Positions 24,827-33,175 are shown, counted from the stretch's first letter. The stretch is DNA of 64,000 nt from Bradyrhizobium guangxiense (GCF_004114915.1 NZ_CP022219.1:2200501-2264500); one strand, 5' to 3'. A program made the numbers and translations. The notes: generated by a model from the letters alone, not told the origin.

Positions 24827-26320
24827 ATGTTCAGGAAATTATCGATCGTCGCGTTTGCCGCCGTGCTTGCCGCGGCGCCTTTGCCGGTGCTGGCGCAGAG
24901 CAAGAAGGACAGCGTCGTCATGGCGATGACGCTGGAGCCGCCGGGGCTCGATCCCACCAATGCCGCCGCCGCAGCGATCGCCGAGGTCACGCTCTACAAC
25001 ATCTACGAGACCCTGACCAAGATCAACGAGGACGGCTCGACGTCGCCGCTGCTGGCGGAGAGCTGGACCGCTTCGCCCGACCTGAAGACCTACACGTTCA
25101 AGCTGCGCAAGGGCGTCAAATTCCACAATGGCGAGCCGTTCGATTCCGCGGCGGTGAAGTTCTCGTTCGAACGCAACGCGGCACCGACCAGCACCAACAA
25201 GGACAAGAGCCTGTTCCAGGCGTTCGAGAAGGTCGACGCGCCCGATGCCGACACGGTCGTGCTCACCTTGAAATATTCCGAGCCGAACCTGCCGTTCCTG
25301 CTCGGGCAGGCGAGCGGCTCGATCGTCGAGCCGAAGAGCGCGGCGACCAACGTCACGCAGCCAGTCGGAACCGGACCTTATCAGTTAGGGGCCTGGGCCA
25401 AGGGCTCCTCGATCACGCTGACCAAATGGGCCGACTACCGCAACGCCTCCGCGATCAAGCTCTCGAAGGTGACGATCCGCTTCATCTCCGATCCGGCCGC
25501 GCAGGCCGCGGCGCTGCTGTCGGGCGACGTTGACGCATTTCCGCGCATCGCAACCCGCGTCGTCGCTCAGTTCAAGAGCGACCCGCGATTCACCGTGCTG
25601 ATCGGCGGATCCAGGGCCAAGACCATCGTCGCGATCAATCATCGCAAGAAGCCGCTCGACGATGTCCGCGTCCGCCGCGCCGTCCTCGCTGCGATCGACC
25701 GCAAGGCCTTGATCGATGGCGCGGTCGAAGGCTTCGGCACCCCGATCGGCAGCTTCTACACGCCCGGATCGCTCGGTTATGTCGACACCACCGGCGTCAA
25801 CCCCTACGACCCCGAGAAGGCCAAGAAGCTGCTGACTGAGGCCGGCGTCACCACGCCGCTCGAGCTGTCGCTGAAGCTGCCGCCGCCGCCCTATGCGCGG
25901 CAGGGCGGCGAGATCGTCGCAGCCCAGCTCGCCAAGGTCGGCATCGTCGCCAAGATCGAGAACGTCGAATGGGCACAGTGGCTGTCGCAGGTGTTCGCAC
26001 CCAACGGTCCGCACAATTTCGACCTTACCATCGTCAGCCATGTCGAACCGTTCGACCTCGTCAAGATTACCGAGCCGGACTACTATCTCGGCTACAACAA
26101 CGAGGCGTTCAACGCGCTCTACAAACAGATCGTGTCGACGCCGGACGAAGCTGCCCGCGCCAAGCTTCTCGGCGACGCCCAGCGCATGCTGGCCACCGAT
26201 GCCGTGTCCGCCTACCTGTTCCAGCCGCAATGGCCCACCGTCATCAACAAGAAGTTGAAGGGCGTCTGGAAGGAAGTTCCGCAGTTCGAGAACGATTTCT
26301 CGACTTGGGCCTGGGAGTAG
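24827..26320 (+). CDS. Peptide ABC transporter substrate-binding protein (family 5)
   Basis: This 497-aa periplasmic solute-binding protein belongs to the DppA/OppA family. The ATG at 24827 has GGGGAG 6 nt upstream, preferred over a TTG at 24821. A signal peptide spans about residues 1-23 with probable cleavage after VLA, before QSKKD. The mature protein shows the family motif LRKGVKFHNGEPFDSAAVKFSFER. It is unusual only in coming last in the operon, after the permeases and ATPases. A hairpin 36 bp downstream probably ends the transcript. Confidence 0.9.
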   Translation: MFRKLSIVAFAAVLAAAPLPVLAQSKKDSVVMAMTLEPPGLDPTNAAAAAIAEVTLYNIYETLTKINEDGSTSPLLAESWTASPDLKTYTFKLRKGVKFHNGEPFDSAAVKFSFERNAAPTSTNKDKSLFQAFEKVDAPDADTVVLTLKYSEPNLPFLLGQASGSIVEPKSAATNVTQPVGTGPYQLGAWAKGSSITLTKWADYRNASAIKLSKVTIRFISDPAAQAAALLSGDVDAFPRIATRVVAQFKSDPRFTVLIGGSRAKTIVAINHRKKPLDDVRVRRAVLAAIDRKALIDGAVEGFGTPIGSFYTPGSLGYVDTTGVNPYDPEKAKKLLTEAGVTTPLELSLKLPPPPYARQGGEIVAAQLAKVGIVAKIENVEWAQWLSQVFAPNGPHNFDLTIVSHVEPFDLVKITEPDYYLGYNNEAFNALYKQIVSTPDEAARAKLLGDAQRMLATDAVSAYLFQPQWPTVINKKLKGVWKEVPQFENDFSTWAWE

Positions 26321-26355
26321 CAACGCTCGATCGCGTGGGGTCTGTCGCTTCAATC

Positions 26356-26382
26356 TTGGCCTCTCCCATCGGGGGAGGCCAA
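26356..26382. terminator. Hairpin after the peptide transporter operon
   Basis: TTGGCCTCTCCC and GGGGGAGGCCAA form a 12-bp stem with one mismatch around an ATC loop, followed by a short T-containing stretch (AATCGTTTGG). It is a probable terminator for the operon. Confidence 0.6.
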
Positions 26383-26448
26383 TCGTTTGGGCCGTCCAAA
26401 ACAGAAAACTGAAAAACAACCCCATGCACAGTAGCCGGGCGCAGTCAT

Positions 26449-26681
26449 TTCAATGGCTTGCGCGTGGCGCAGCTCATGGTCGAGACGGGGGCGCCGGAGC
26501 TTGATCCGTCGGGCAAAACAGCGGCAATCGATCATCAGCGCGGCCTCATGGTTCGGAAGGCCGCCGGGCGAGGCTGATCGACCGAGACTTCACGGCTCCC
26601 GCGCTGGCCAGCGAACAGGTGCTGCGGATCACACGTACCGACAAGCCGGATCTCGGCTTCGAGCGCAACGACGCTAGCTGA
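26449..26681 (+). pseudogene. Possible frameshifted coding remnant of unknown family
   Basis: The 500-bp gap before the tandem repeat proteins has protein-like sequence in two adjacent frames. The first frame (26449-26577) begins FNGLRVAQLMVETGAPEL and ends at a TGA. The next reading frame (from 26574) continues LIDRDFTAPALASEQVLRI and ends NDAS at 26681. The switch would need a one-base shift near 26572. No start codon with a ribosome binding site is visible, and I do not recognise the family. It may be a degraded gene or chance. Confidence 0.25.
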
Positions 26682-26694
26682 AGTTCCATCCGCA

Positions 26695-26838
26695 AACTCT
26701 CTCCCGAATTCCTGCAAATCTCTGCCATCTACCGAAGGTAGATTCGCTCCCGGTGAAGCGTGGTCAACAACGCGTCTTGCAAGAAACGAAAATCTGCAGG
26801 CGTCAGGCCCGCTTCCGACAATGAAATGGGAGTACGCC
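26695..26838 (+). repeat. Conserved leader upstream of secreted repeat protein A
   Basis: This segment aligns with 28127-28267 upstream of the second paralogue. The last 85 nt (from GTGAAGCGTGGTCAAC at 26754) differ from the other copy only by two small indels and about one substitution. It includes the ribosome binding site TGGGAG. The leader is more conserved than the coding sequence it precedes. Confidence 0.75.
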
Positions 26839-28041
26839 ATGCAGCATCTGCCGAACGATACCTACGACGTCACGCTTGACCAATTTGGTCAAATCGCGGC
26901 CATTGACGGAGACCCCGCCTTTCCGGCTTCCACCGACGTCGTCGGCGGCAACGACACCGTGACGGCCAACGTCGACGCGCTCAATGCAAGACTCACGATC
27001 TTCGGCGACGACCACACCGTGTTGCTCGGTCATTCCCAAGGCGGAAACGACACGCTGATCGCGGACATCGACGGTGGCTGGGACACCGCCGTCGTGATCG
27101 GTGATACCCAGTCGATGATCGATGACGCCCGGGGCGGCAACGACACCATCGTCGCGGATGCCGGCCGCACCGTCTACACAACGATCTCGGCCTTCGGGGA
27201 CGTTGCGGGCGACATGTCGGGCAATGCGCAAGGCGGCCATGACGACATCAGCGGCTCGATCGCCTGGCGCGGCGGCGCCAACCTGTTCGCCGGCGATGCC
27301 GGCGGTTCCATGATGGACACCTCGCAAGGTGGCAACGACACACTCGATGTCAGCGTGCTCACAATCGACGGCGGGGCGACCGTCAGCGGAGACGCCATCG
27401 GGTCCCTGCGAGGGCTCGCGCAGGGCGGCAACGACACCCTGTCCATCACTTTGAACGGTGACAGCGCCATTTCAGGCGGAACCTTGTTCGGGGATTCGGC
27501 GACATCCCTGATGGATTTCGCCAAGGGAGGCGACGATGTGCTCACCGCCAAGCTCGCCGGCCTGTACACGGATGCCGTCGCGCAGATGTACGGCGATGCT
27601 CCGACCATGGCAGGCCATTCCCATGGCGGCAACGATGTTCTCAATGGCGGCGTGGGCCGCGATTTCATGTATGGCGATGCGCGGAGCTATGAACCGGCCG
27701 CACCCGGCGCGATCACTGGCGGCGTCGACACGCTGAACGGCGGAGCCGGCGATGACCAGATGTGGGGCGGGGGAAACAGCGACTTGTTCGTCTTCAACGC
27801 CGGCTCCGGCAACGATACGATCAACGACTTCGATCAGGGCAACAAGGTCCTCGGCAGCGCCGCGGTGGAACAGGATCTGATCGACGTGCAGAACTACGGC
27901 TTCGCAGACTGGACGGCGCTGTCGAAACTGATCAGCGACAACACCGCCGGCGATGCCGTGATCCATCTTTCCGCCAACGATTCGATCACGCTAGACGGGG
28001 TTCACGCGGCGAACCTGCATCAGACCGACTTCATCATCTGA
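26839..28041 (+). CDS. Secreted RTX-like acidic repeat protein A
   Basis: This 400-aa acidic, glycine- and aspartate-rich protein is probably exported by a type I system and binds calcium. GGND-type motifs recur at residues 36, 68, 99, 132, 164, 196, 230, 263 and 294, a regular spacing of about 32 residues. Each is preceded by a GD-containing strand, for example VSGDAIGSLRGLAQGGNDTL. The C-terminal domain resembles RTX/serralysin ends (GGAGDDQMWGGGNSDLFVFN, GSGNDTINDFDQGN) and finishes in the hydrophobic TDFII. There is no N-terminal signal peptide. ATG 26839 has TGGGAG 6 nt upstream. The next gene is a paralogue; the function is unknown. Confidence 0.8.
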   Translation: MQHLPNDTYDVTLDQFGQIAAIDGDPAFPASTDVVGGNDTVTANVDALNARLTIFGDDHTVLLGHSQGGNDTLIADIDGGWDTAVVIGDTQSMIDDARGGNDTIVADAGRTVYTTISAFGDVAGDMSGNAQGGHDDISGSIAWRGGANLFAGDAGGSMMDTSQGGNDTLDVSVLTIDGGATVSGDAIGSLRGLAQGGNDTLSITLNGDSAISGGTLFGDSATSLMDFAKGGDDVLTAKLAGLYTDAVAQMYGDAPTMAGHSHGGNDVLNGGVGRDFMYGDARSYEPAAPGAITGGVDTLNGGAGDDQMWGGGNSDLFVFNAGSGNDTINDFDQGNKVLGSAAVEQDLIDVQNYGFADWTALSKLISDNTAGDAVIHLSANDSITLDGVHAANLHQTDFII

Positions 28042-28126
28042 GGACGCAGAGCAAGAGCGGCGGCGTCGCGATTGCGACGGCGCAATGACGAATTTTGCCG
28101 CGCGGCGACGGAAACTTGGCGCGATC

Positions 28127-28267
28127 AAGCTCTGCCCCGAATTCCGGCAAACCTTCGCCATCGACCAAAACTAGATTCGTCTCCGTGAAGCGTGGTCAAC
28201 AACGCGTCTTGCAAGAAAACTCTGCAGGCGTCAGGCCCGCTTCCGACAATGAAATGGGAGTTACGCC
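28127..28267 (+). repeat. Conserved leader upstream of secreted repeat protein B
   Basis: This is the second copy of the leader at 26695-26838; the near-identical core runs from 28185 to the ATG at 28268. It contains the same ribosome binding site and the same GCAGGCGTCAGGCCCGCTTC segment. Its presence shows that the duplication included the upstream control region. Confidence 0.75.
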
Positions 28268-29473
28268 ATGCAGCATCTGCCGAACGACACCATCGACGTC
28301 CTGCTCGACCAGTTTGGTCAAATCGAAACCATCTACGGCGATCCGAACTTTCCGACCACCGCGGATGCCTGGGGCGGCAACGACACCGTGACGGCAACCA
28401 TCACCCAGCCCGAAGCAGAGGTCACGATCTTCGGCGAGGACAACACGACGTTGCACGGTCAGTCCCATGGTGGCAACGACACGCTCACGGTCAACTTCAA
28501 CTACGGCTGGAACGCGGCCCTCGTGGTCGGCGACGCCCAGGCCATGACCGACGACGCCAGCGGCGGCAACGACACGATCAGCGTCGAGGACGATTCGCTG
28601 TACACCAACGCTCATGCTTTCGGCGACGTCGCTGGCGACATGTCGGGCAATTCACACGGCGGCGGCGACGTCATCACCGGCGCGGTGGGCTGGCGGAGCT
28701 ACGATAATGTGTACGCCGGAGATGCCGGTGGTTCCATGAGCGGCACGGCGCAGGGCGGTAATGACACGCTCAACATCAGTGTGGACACCATGGAGGGCAC
28801 AGCGCAGGCCAGCGGCGATGCCATCGGCTCCATCAGCGGCGATGCCCATGGCGGCAACGACAACATCACCTTCACCTTCGACAGCGACATCATTTGGACC
28901 GCCGGCTTTGGGTTCGGAGATTCGGCGACCTCACTAACCGACAATGCCCAAGGGGGAGATGACATGCTCACACTTGAGACAAATGTCCCCGACCCCCTCC
29001 ACTTTACGCCCCCGACACTCTACGGCGATGCTCCTGCCATGTCCGGCAATGCCCATGGCGGCAACGATATTCTCACCGGCGGGGTAACCCGTGATTACCT
29101 GTATGGCGATGCGGCGGTCTATACCCCCGCAACGCCGGGCTCGATCACAGGCGGCCGCGATATTCTCAACGGCGGCGCCGGCGATGACCAGCTTTCGGGC
29201 GGAGGAAACAGCGACACCTTCGTCTTCAACACCGGCTCCGGCAATGACCTGATCACCGATTTCGATCAGGGCAACAAGGCAGTTGGCAGCACCGTGACCG
29301 AGCATGACCTGATCAATGTGCACGATTACGGATTTGCGGACTGGGCGGCGCTGTCGAGCCTGATCAGCGACAATGCCGCCGGCGACGCCGTGATCCATCT
29401 GTCGGCGAGCGACACCATCACGCTCGACGGCGTCCAGACGGCGAGCCTGCACGCGACCGATTTTCTCATCTGA
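28268..29473 (+). CDS. Secreted RTX-like acidic repeat protein B
   Basis: This 401-aa protein is a tandem paralogue of protein A with the same N-terminus (MQHLPNDT), about eight GGND-type motifs at near 32-residue intervals and the same C-terminal domain (GGAGDDQLSGGGNSDTFVFN, FDQGN), ending TDFLI. The paralogues are most alike at both ends and diverge in the linker sequences between motifs. Calcium binding and type I secretion are inferred from the GGxGxD-like motifs and the terminal hydrophobic tail. No ABC exporter, membrane fusion protein or outer-membrane channel gene is nearby. A strong terminator follows. Confidence 0.8.
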   Translation: MQHLPNDTIDVLLDQFGQIETIYGDPNFPTTADAWGGNDTVTATITQPEAEVTIFGEDNTTLHGQSHGGNDTLTVNFNYGWNAALVVGDAQAMTDDASGGNDTISVEDDSLYTNAHAFGDVAGDMSGNSHGGGDVITGAVGWRSYDNVYAGDAGGSMSGTAQGGNDTLNISVDTMEGTAQASGDAIGSISGDAHGGNDNITFTFDSDIIWTAGFGFGDSATSLTDNAQGGDDMLTLETNVPDPLHFTPPTLYGDAPAMSGNAHGGNDILTGGVTRDYLYGDAAVYTPATPGSITGGRDILNGGAGDDQLSGGGNSDTFVFNTGSGNDLITDFDQGNKAVGSTVTEHDLINVHDYGFADWAALSSLISDNAAGDAVIHLSASDTITLDGVQTASLHATDFLI

Positions 29474-29496
29474 GCGCGTTGCGCTGGGAGCAACGA

Positions 29497-29523
29497 TCTC
29501 GCCCCGCCTCCAGCGGGGCGAGA
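29497..29523. terminator. Rho-independent-type hairpin after the repeat proteins
   Basis: A perfect 11-bp stem, TCTCGCCCCGC paired with GCGGGGCGAGA, surrounds a CTCCA loop. It is followed by a T-rich stretch (GTTTCGTCTTTC). It closes the transcript of repeat protein B. Confidence 0.75.
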
Positions 29524-29657
29524 CGGCCGTTTCGTCTTTCTCCGCCGGCAGATGTTCTCCGGCGCGAGGCGGTCCCCCTGGACCGTTGGGGAACGATCGA
29601 CGACCGCTTGCCGTTCTCCGTGCAGTTGATGCGGACCTACCTCCCAGCTTGAGCCGA

Positions 29658-30362
29658 TCAGATGACGATCGAGGGAGCTGAAAGGTCGTTGTAATCGATT
29701 ACGATCGTGGCCTTCGCTTCCGGCTGGCAACTCCGAAGATAAAGCCGTTGTCCCTCAACGTAGCGTCGGTTCGATACAGCCGCAGGGTCGGGTGACGAGC
29801 CGTCGCGCGAAGCGCACCGCGCAACGGACACGGCAAAGTCCGTGCGGAGAAAGATTGAAGCGTCCCAATAGGCGAGCAGTTCGGGCCGGTGCAGGAAGAT
29901 GCCGTCGATCAGCAAGATGGACGATGGCTCGGCCTTGAGATCATCAGCTGGCACAAATTCATCGGTCACATGATCGAAGAATGCCCGACGATAGCGGCGA
30001 GAACCATCGGGCCTTAGCGGGTCCAGCAGGTATTGCTTCAATGCCGGGTAGTTGTAGGAGTCCTCGAAAAAGCCTTCCGGTGAATGCCGCCCGCGCCGGT
30101 ATCTGACCGCCCTGGGATTATGAAATCCGTCGACCGATGCTCGGATGACAGGCCGCCCCTTGGTCGCAACGAGGCTTCCGAGTTCATTGGCGAATGTGGT
30201 CTTTCCAGCCCCGTCGACACCGTCGATGGCGACGCGGACCGTTCGATCTGGCGAGGTCACGACGAGGCGATCGGCCAAGTCGCATAGAAGCTTCTGTCTC
30301 TTTTCCATCTGGATCGGATGCGCCCACGCAAAGTCACTCGAGCCTACAACGGAGCCGTTCAC
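29658..30362 (-). CDS. Uridine kinase-like P-loop kinase
   Basis: This 234-aa cytoplasmic P-loop protein belongs to the uridine kinase/phosphoribulokinase-like superfamily. Walker A is GVDGAGKTT in VRVAIDGVDGAGKTTFANEL, and there is an aspartate-rich second motif (SILLIDGIFLHRP). The sequence RASVDGFHNPR is typical of the nucleoside-binding region. The true substrate is uncertain. The frame opens with GTG 30362; an internal ATG at 30308 (MEKRQK) is an equally likely start, and neither has a clear ribosome binding site. Its C-terminus faces the terminator of the repeat proteins. Confidence 0.75.
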   Translation of the reverse strand: MNGSVVGSSDFAWAHPIQMEKRQKLLCDLADRLVVTSPDRTVRVAIDGVDGAGKTTFANELGSLVATKGRPVIRASVDGFHNPRAVRYRRGRHSPEGFFEDSYNYPALKQYLLDPLRPDGSRRYRRAFFDHVTDEFVPADDLKAEPSSILLIDGIFLHRPELLAYWDASIFLRTDFAVSVARCASRDGSSPDPAAVSNRRYVEGQRLYLRSCQPEAKATIVIDYNDLSAPSIVI

Positions 30363-30448
30363 TTCGGCAATTGGCCATAGCGTCGCCGAACGGCTTGCCG
30401 ATTGTCGGCTTGTGGGCTCGAAGCTGACTTTAGGCTGATGCTCGGAAA

Positions 30449-30610
30449 CTACGTTCCAGACCCCGTATGACTATCAGGAGGACCACCAAATTGGTCCCAG
30501 TTATCGCTGTTATTTCTGTCGGGTCTCACCTTCGTACCCTGCCGAAAGGCAAAGGTGATAAATCCCACGATCGCGAGGAGGGCGAGCAGAGGCAAAAGCC
30601 AACCAGGCAT
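30449..30610 (-). CDS. Small single-span membrane protein (53 aa)
   Basis: This 53-codon gene starts at ATG 30610 with GGAG 6 nt upstream. The product has one N-terminal membrane helix (MPGWLLPLLALLAIVGFITF, residues 1-20), then a basic and polar tail rich in Asp, Asn, Gly and Pro (DNWDQFGGPPDSH). The hydrophobic helix followed by a polar tail and the well-placed ribosome binding site argue for a real gene. It lies 3 bp after the stop of the tiny gene upstream, so the two are probably co-transcribed. Function is unknown. Confidence 0.5.
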   Translation of the reverse strand: MPGWLLPLLALLAIVGFITFAFRQGTKVRPDRNNSDNWDQFGGPPDSHTGSGT

Positions 30611-30613
30611 GAT

Positions 30614-30787
30614 CTACTCCGCTATTCCGTGTCCCTTTCCGTTGGGGTCGTCCGAATATACCACGGTCAAACAGAAGGTGTCGCCAATCGGCCCATGCCT
30701 GACCTTGGCTCGGTGCGCCCCGAGCTGCGCTTCTTTGAAGTGAGCCGGGCCGGGCGATGCGAATGGGGCTGGTGAGCCGTTGACCAT
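30614..30787 (-). CDS. Small hypothetical protein (57 aa)
   Basis: This 57-codon frame runs from ATG 30787 (MVNGSPAPFASPGPAHFKEA) to a C-terminus of globular-looking sequence (GDTFCLTVVYSDDPNGKG). It has no membrane segment and one cysteine. The upstream site is a weak GGCGG. Its stop is 3 bp from the start of the 53-aa gene, and the ribosome binding site of that gene lies across its last codons. Its start is close to the divergent 2H phosphoesterase gene. I recognise no family; coding status rests on the compact operon-like spacing. Confidence 0.4.
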   Translation of the reverse strand: MVNGSPAPFASPGPAHFKEAQLGAHRAKVRHGPIGDTFCLTVVYSDDPNGKGHGIAE

Positions 30788-30846
30788 TGCGGACCGCCGA
30801 CCGGCCGATCAAGATGACGGAGCTTCTCAGCTTGAGCAGGACCTCG

Positions 30847-31389
30847 ATGGCGGTCGCCATTAACATTCGAGCCGATAACGCGTCCGCCAACGAGATCGAG
30901 CGGCTGTGGGATCAGGTTGCGGTTTTCGAGGATGAGCCATCGATGCGGGTCCTGGCTTATCGGCCACATCTCACATTCGCCATCTATGAATCGCCTGACA
31001 TCGAAGAGAAGATCGCGTGGGACGCAATGCTCCGTGCAACTGCAGGCGAAGCACAGCTCTCCATCGCTTTCAGACGGATTCGATGGTTCGCAGGCCCGCC
31101 TCTCGTGCTATGGGCCGAGCCTGAGGCGAACTCAACCCTCGGAAGGTGGCACGCTTCGATCAGCGCGGCCATCGACCCGGTCCATTGTCGGCCGCATTAT
31201 CGGCCCGGCGCCTGGACGCCCCATTGCACGCTCGGCACGCGAATCCTGGACGGGAACAGTAAGAGCGCCATCGCCTTTGCGCAGTCATTCGACCGACGGA
31301 TCGAAGTTGTTTTCGACGTGATCGATTGCGTCACTTTTCCGCCGGTGCGGATCGTTGCCCAGAAGGAGCTGCCGAAGGACGCTCCATGA
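30847..31389 (+). CDS. 2'-5' RNA ligase / 2H phosphoesterase superfamily protein
   Basis: This 180-aa protein has the two HxT motifs that define 2H phosphoesterases: HLT in YRPHLTFAI and HCT in WTPHCTLGT. They are separated by about 90 residues. Family members open or form 2',5'-linked or cyclic phosphates in RNA or nucleotides. ATG 30847 has AGGA 5 nt upstream; ATG 30814 and TTG 30787 in the same frame lack good sites. The neighbours (P-loop kinase, tiny genes, esterase) give little hint of the cellular substrate. Confidence 0.75.
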   Translation: MAVAINIRADNASANEIERLWDQVAVFEDEPSMRVLAYRPHLTFAIYESPDIEEKIAWDAMLRATAGEAQLSIAFRRIRWFAGPPLVLWAEPEANSTLGRWHASISAAIDPVHCRPHYRPGAWTPHCTLGTRILDGNSKSAIAFAQSFDRRIEVVFDVIDCVTFPPVRIVAQKELPKDAP

Positions 31390-31540
31390 GCCAGTGTGCA
31401 GGCGACCGCCAAGTGTTGCACACTCCAAGGATTGAAAGACAACGGGATGTTGGCTTCTGGCCTATCGCGGCATATTCCGCTGCCGCATGATCGTGGGCCT
31501 GTCTCGTTTCTTTGTCATTTGCGACAATGGCTCGAAAAGC

Positions 31541-31575
31541 GAGCGGCGCACCGTCCTCGAAACGATGCGCCGCTC
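31541..31575 (-). terminator. Hairpin ending the esterase operon
   Basis: Arms GAGCGGCGCA (31541-31550) and TGCGCCGCTC (31566-31575) form a perfect 10-bp stem with a 15-nt loop. Read on the minus strand it follows the esterase stop and is succeeded by GCTTTTCGAG, which gives a short T-run. Confidence 0.6.
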
Positions 31576-31578
31576 CTC

Positions 31579-32205
31579 TCATGCGGCTTCCGCGGCGAAA
31601 TTGCCGATCCAGTCGCGGGCGATTGTCACGTCGGCTTGCGACAATTGATGGCCCGCCGGCAGCACCCTGTGGGTCACGCTCGCGCCGGCTTGCGAGAGCA
31701 GGGCCGCGAGCTTTGCCGAATTGCTCGCCGGCACGATCGGGTCGGCCTGTCCCGACAACAGCAGGACCGGCTTGCCGGCGAGCTCGGCTTTCGGCGGAGC
31801 CGACAGCGGCACCATCGCACGCAGCAGGATCGCCCCGGCGAGCACGTCCGGCTTCAGCAGTAACAGCGCGGCTGCGATGTTGGCGCCGTTGGAGAAGCCG
31901 ACCGCAACGGGTGCGGCGATGCCGTACTGCTTTCGCGCCTCCACGACGAACTCGCCGAGCTCGTCCGCGCGACGTCGCACGTCCTCCTCGTCGAACACGC
32001 CCTCGGCCAGACGGCGGAAGAAGCGCGGCATGCCGTGCTCGAGCACACGGCCGCGCGGCGAGAGCAGGGCGGAGCCGGGCGAGATCATCCTGCCGAGCCC
32101 GAGCAGGTCGTTCTCGTCGCCGCCGGTGCCGTGCAGCAGCAGCAGTGGAGCGGAGCCCGCGTCGCCTGCGGGCTCGAAGCGATGGATGAAGGCAGTCTCG
32201 GTCAT
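31579..32205 (-). CDS. Alpha/beta hydrolase, MhqD-like carboxylesterase
   Basis: This 208-aa alpha/beta hydrolase of the phospholipase/carboxylesterase family has the oxyanion-region HGTGGDENDL, the nucleophile elbow GFSNGA and a later aspartate (GQADPIVP) and histidine (PAGHQLS) completing the triad. It starts inside the end of the dioxygenase gene (4-bp overlap), so the two proteins are made together. In Bacillus, mhqD and mhqO encode a similar hydrolase/dioxygenase pair induced by quinones. A role in quinone or catechol detoxification is therefore inferred. Confidence 0.82.
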   Translation of the reverse strand: MTETAFIHRFEPAGDAGSAPLLLLHGTGGDENDLLGLGRMISPGSALLSPRGRVLEHGMPRFFRRLAEGVFDEEDVRRRADELGEFVVEARKQYGIAAPVAVGFSNGANIAAALLLLKPDVLAGAILLRAMVPLSAPPKAELAGKPVLLLSGQADPIVPASNSAKLAALLSQAGASVTHRVLPAGHQLSQADVTIARDWIGNFAAEAA

Positions 32206-33140
32206 GACGCGGTCTCTTCCAGGCTCGGCAGCACGCCTTCGATCTGCTTGCGGTGCTGCTCGAGGAAGGCGGGCAGCTTGAGGTCACGTCCCAGCGTCGC
32301 GACGGGCTCGTCGACGGCGAAGCCGGGGATGTCGGTCGCGATCTCGAACAGCACGCCGCCGGGCTCGCGGAAGTAGATCGAGCGGAAGTAGTTGCGGTCC
32401 CGCTGCTCGGTCGGATGCAGGCCGTGATTGCTCACGAGCTTCTGTGCCATCTTGCCCTGCTCGGCATCGTCGGCCGCGCGGAAGGCGATGTGGTGGACGG
32501 AGCCGCCGCCCTGATGTCCGCGCAGGAATCCCTTGGCCTCGTAGATGTCGACGACGCTGCCTTCGACATCGCCGGGCGCCTTGAAGCGGATCACCGAGCC
32601 CTCGCGTCCCGTTTCCTTGAAGCCGAACACGTCGGTGAGGACGGCGGCGGTCTTCGCCGCGCTGTCGAGCAGCAGGGTCACGCCGTGGAAGCCGCGGATC
32701 GCGTGCTCGGCCGGCACGTCGCCGTTGCTCCAGCCGGGCTCGTTCTCCGCGCCCGGCACGCCGACCAGCGCGAGCGCCATGCCGTCGGGGTCGGTGAACG
32801 GCAGCACGGATTCGCCGAAGCGCTTCTCCAGCGCCTCATAGGCGATACCCTTCTCGGTGAAGCGCTGCGTCCAATAGCCGAGCGAGCGCTGCGGCACGCG
32901 GAAGGCGGTCTGGTGGGTCTCGCCGACGCCGCGGCGTCCCGAGGGAACGCCGGCCCAGGGAAAGAAGGTGAGGATGGTGCCGGGCCGGCCGGTCTCATCG
33001 CCGTAATAGAAGTGATAGGTGCCGGGATCGTCGAAATTGACCGTCTTCTTGACGAAGCGCAGGCCGAGATCCCGCGTGTAGAAGCCGAAATTGCGGATGG
33101 GGTCGCCGGCAATCGCGGTGACATGGTGCAGTCCAGACAT
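32202..33140 (-). CDS. Ring-cleaving dioxygenase of the glyoxalase fold, MhqO-like
   Basis: This 312-aa vicinal-oxygen-chelate protein has two glyoxalase modules. The first begins LHHVTAIAGDPIRNFGFYTRDLG and the second GFHGVTLLLDSAAKTAAVL. Metal ligands are probably the histidine in GLHHVT, the histidine in SVHHIAFR and the glutamate in VLFEIATD. Such proteins cleave hydroquinone-type rings or protect against quinones. ATG 33140 has GGAGGA 6 nt upstream; the open frame extends further upstream without such a site. It is divergent from a LysR gene across a region rich in dyad symmetry. Confidence 0.85.
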   Translation of the reverse strand: MSGLHHVTAIAGDPIRNFGFYTRDLGLRFVKKTVNFDDPGTYHFYYGDETGRPGTILTFFPWAGVPSGRRGVGETHQTAFRVPQRSLGYWTQRFTEKGIAYEALEKRFGESVLPFTDPDGMALALVGVPGAENEPGWSNGDVPAEHAIRGFHGVTLLLDSAAKTAAVLTDVFGFKETGREGSVIRFKAPGDVEGSVVDIYEAKGFLRGHQGGGSVHHIAFRAADDAEQGKMAQKLVSNHGLHPTEQRDRNYFRSIYFREPGGVLFEIATDIPGFAVDEPVATLGRDLKLPAFLEQHRKQIEGVLPSLEETAS

Positions 33141-33175
33141 TGTCGTCCTCCAAGTTCGGGGAGCGTCTTGCTCTG

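Noticed and set aside
26839..29473. The tandem repeat proteins as a CRISPR-like or phage tail structure
   Set aside because: The repeats are protein-level and coding, with no spacer pattern at DNA level and no phage genes near.
31390..31540. A small gene in the gap after the 2H phosphoesterase
   Set aside because: Short frames here have no ribosome binding site and no protein-like composition.
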